Below are positions 5,806 through 7,499 of a DNA stretch of 7,499 nt, in pieces (positions within the stretch are counted from its first letter, which is position 1; every line of letters starts with the position of its first letter). A model generated the notes under the pieces. It saw only the letters and a list, made by a program, of their open reading frames with translations, was not told the DNA's origin and did no database searches. The translations under genes and the position numbers were made by a program. The DNA is taken from positions 1 to 7,499 of the forward strand of contig CANQAO010000053.1 in assembly GCA_947589375.1 (NCBI GenBank), read 5' to 3'. The DNA is from an uncultured Bacilli bacterium. GTDB lineage: Bacteria > Bacillota_I > Bacilli_A > RF39 > UBA660.

Positions 5806-7455
5806 ATGACTAGAGAAGAATATGCTGATATTTTACTGCCTAATGTGAAACACGATAGTGCTTATTATGAAAAACTATATCCCGAAAGAGATTTAAAGGA
5901 AGGGGCTATTGTCACTAGATATGCACCAAGTCCTACTGGTTTTATTCATATTGGGGCTTTATATTCAGCTTTTATTGCCAGTAAAATGGCCAAGCAAACG
6001 GATGGGGTATTTTTTCTTCGTATTGAAGATACCGATCAAAAAAGAACTGTCGATGATGGGGTTAATAAAATTATTGATGATTTAGAAAAATTCGATATTA
6101 AATTTGATGAAGGGGTTACGCCTAGTGGCGACAAAGGTCATTATGGCCCTTACACCCAAAGTGAAAGAAAAGATATTTATCATGCTTTTGCCAAAAAATT
6201 AATTATCGAAGATAAGGCCTACCCTTGTTTCTGCACCGAAGAAGACTCCAAAAAGGATAAAGAAAAACAAGAAAAATATAAAGACCGTATCGGTTATTAT
6301 GGTAGATGGGCGAGATGTCGTCACTTAACAATGGAAGAAGTTTTAGAAAAAATAAATAATGGTGAAAAATATATCATTAGATTAAAATCTAATGGCAACT
6401 TTAATCGTAAATTTAAATTTAAAGATTTAATTAAAGGTAAATCAGATTTGCCAGAAAATGATATGGATATTCCGATTATTAAATCTGATGGACTGCCTAC
6501 TTATCATTTCGCCCATGCCGTTGATGATCATTTAATGCATACCACACATGTTATTCGTGGTGATGAATGGTTTTCAAGCATTCCAATTCATACACAATTA
6601 TTTGTGATGTTAGGATTTAAGGTGCCAAAATATGCGCATATTTCCCCTTTAATGGTCGATGATAATGGGACGAGAAGAAAATTATCCAAACGCAAAGACA
6701 AAGAAGCGGCTATTAGTTTTTATCATGAAAAAGGCATTCCTAACGAAGCCATTATGCTTTATTTAGAAACTGTTGCGAATTCCAATTTTGAAATGTGGAT
6801 GGAACAAAACAAAGATAAAGATCCTAACGAGTTTGAACTTGATTTTAAAAAAATGAGTACTGGTGGAACTTTATTTGATTATGATAAATTAATTAATATT
6901 TCTAAAAATTATATCAGTAAATTAAAAGCCGAAGAAGTTTATGATTTAGCTTTAAATCATGCTAAAATATATGATAAAGATTTCTCTTTATTATTAGAAA
7001 AATATAAAGACTACAGCATTCAAATCTTTAATATTGAAAGAGAACAAAAGAAACCACGAAAAGATATTGCCTATTTTGGTGATGTGAAAAATCAAATGTG
7101 GTATATGTATGATGAATTATTTAATACGCCTACTTATGAATGGCAAAACATTACCGATAAAAAAGAAATCGAATTAATTCTAAATACTTATTTAAATGAA
7201 TATTATAATATGGATGATGATAAGGATAATTGGTTTAAACACATCCAAGAACTTGCCGAAAAGCTAGGTTATGCCAGCAATATGAAAGATTATAAAGAAA
7301 ATCCGAATAACTACAAAGGTAATATTACCGATATCAGTATGGTGATTAGAGTGGCTTTAACATCAAAATCAATGACTCCTGATTTATTCGAGATTATGCG
7401 TCTTTTAGGTTCAGAAAGAATTAAAGAAAGAGTGAAAAAAGCTTTACAATCTTAA
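5806..7455 (+). CDS. gltX: Glutamyl-tRNA synthetase
   Basis: This class I aminoacyl-tRNA synthetase joins glutamate to tRNA-Glu in the cytoplasm using ATP. In lineages that use GatCAB the enzyme may also charge tRNA-Gln, which cannot be decided here. From the ATG at 5806 it is 549 aa. Seen directly: APSPTG (40-45) leading into the HIGH-type motif HIGA (48-51), RIEDTDQKR (72-80), HVIRGDEW (248-255) and the KMSKS-type loop KLSKR (292-296). A probable zinc site is formed by Cys141-x-Cys143 and Cys171-x-His173, the same pattern as in E. coli GltX. The C-terminal anticodon-binding part is present and full length. In-frame ATGs also occur at 5785, 5791 and 5797. I prefer 5806 because GGGGA lies 8 nt upstream, and MTREEYADILLPNV then matches the usual beginning of Clostridium/Bacilli-type GltX. 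It is followed by a terminator. Confidence 0.95.
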   Translation: MTREEYADILLPNVKHDSAYYEKLYPERDLKEGAIVTRYAPSPTGFIHIGALYSAFIASKMAKQTDGVFFLRIEDTDQKRTVDDGVNKIIDDLEKFDIKFDEGVTPSGDKGHYGPYTQSERKDIYHAFAKKLIIEDKAYPCFCTEEDSKKDKEKQEKYKDRIGYYGRWARCRHLTMEEVLEKINNGEKYIIRLKSNGNFNRKFKFKDLIKGKSDLPENDMDIPIIKSDGLPTYHFAHAVDDHLMHTTHVIRGDEWFSSIPIHTQLFVMLGFKVPKYAHISPLMVDDNGTRRKLSKRKDKEAAISFYHEKGIPNEAIMLYLETVANSNFEMWMEQNKDKDPNEFELDFKKMSTGGTLFDYDKLINISKNYISKLKAEEVYDLALNHAKIYDKDFSLLLEKYKDYSIQIFNIEREQKKPRKDIAYFGDVKNQMWYMYDELFNTPTYEWQNITDKKEIELILNTYLNEYYNMDDDKDNWFKHIQELAEKLGYASNMKDYKENPNNYKGNITDISMVIRVALTSKSMTPDLFEIMRLLGSERIKERVKKALQS

Positions 7456-7473
7456 AAATATATTATATAATTA

Positions 7474-7496
7474 AAAAGAACTTTCAAAGTTCTTTT
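7474..7496. terminator. Terminator after gltX
   Basis: AAAAGAACTTT and AAAGTTCTTTT are exact inverted arms around a central C, 18 bp past the gltX stop. The A-tract and T-tract ends make it a plausible two-way intrinsic terminator. Only four T are visible at the end of the 3' arm, and the window closes 3 bp later. Confidence 0.7.
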
Positions 7497-7499
7497 GTG

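Overview
The window looks like chromosome from a very AT-rich, low-GC member of the Firmicutes/Tenericutes lineage. I would guess an uncultured gut-type Bacilli or RF39-like Mollicutes relative. The reasons are the strong preference for A/T-ending codons, a class B sortase, a YtaF-type membrane protein, a Clostridium/Bacilli-style GltX, and A/T-rich intrinsic terminators. TGG is used for Trp and no large gene contains in-frame TGA, so the standard bacterial code fits. All five large genes end in TAA.

Layout from left to right. (1) Minus strand: a CtpE/Exp7-like cation P-type ATPase (986-3292) is followed 18 bp later by a class B sortase (62-967), forming a two-gene operon read leftward. (2) A 230-bp divergent intergenic region (3293-3522) holds the probable ATPase promoter, a small dyad over that promoter, and two adjacent hairpins. 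One hairpin is shaped as a leftward terminator and the other as a possible rightward one. (3) Plus strand: a YtaF/MntP-family six-helix membrane protein (3523-4137, GTG start). (4) Minus strand: a 40-codon, very basic small gene (4142-4264) with a near-consensus promoter, a Shine-Dalgarno (SD) sequence, and a two-way terminator shared with ytaF. (5) Plus strand: an unrecognised 462-aa soluble protein (4370-5758), then glutamyl-tRNA synthetase gltX (5806-7455), then a terminator at the right edge.

Four genes show a matching promoter geometry. A -10 box, in three cases an extended TGn -10, ends 20, 20, 21 and 26 nt before the start codon. This implies 5' leaders of only about 14-20 nt, with the SD sequence almost at the RNA 5' end. 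The geometry helps choose start codons: ATG 4370 rather than GTG 4361, and ATG 5806 rather than ATG 5785.

The genes do not form one obvious pathway. The left pair joins cation transport to surface-protein anchoring, and gltX is housekeeping. The best candidates for something undescribed are the small basic gene at 4142-4264, the paired hairpins at 3388-3444, and the unrecognised gene upstream of gltX.
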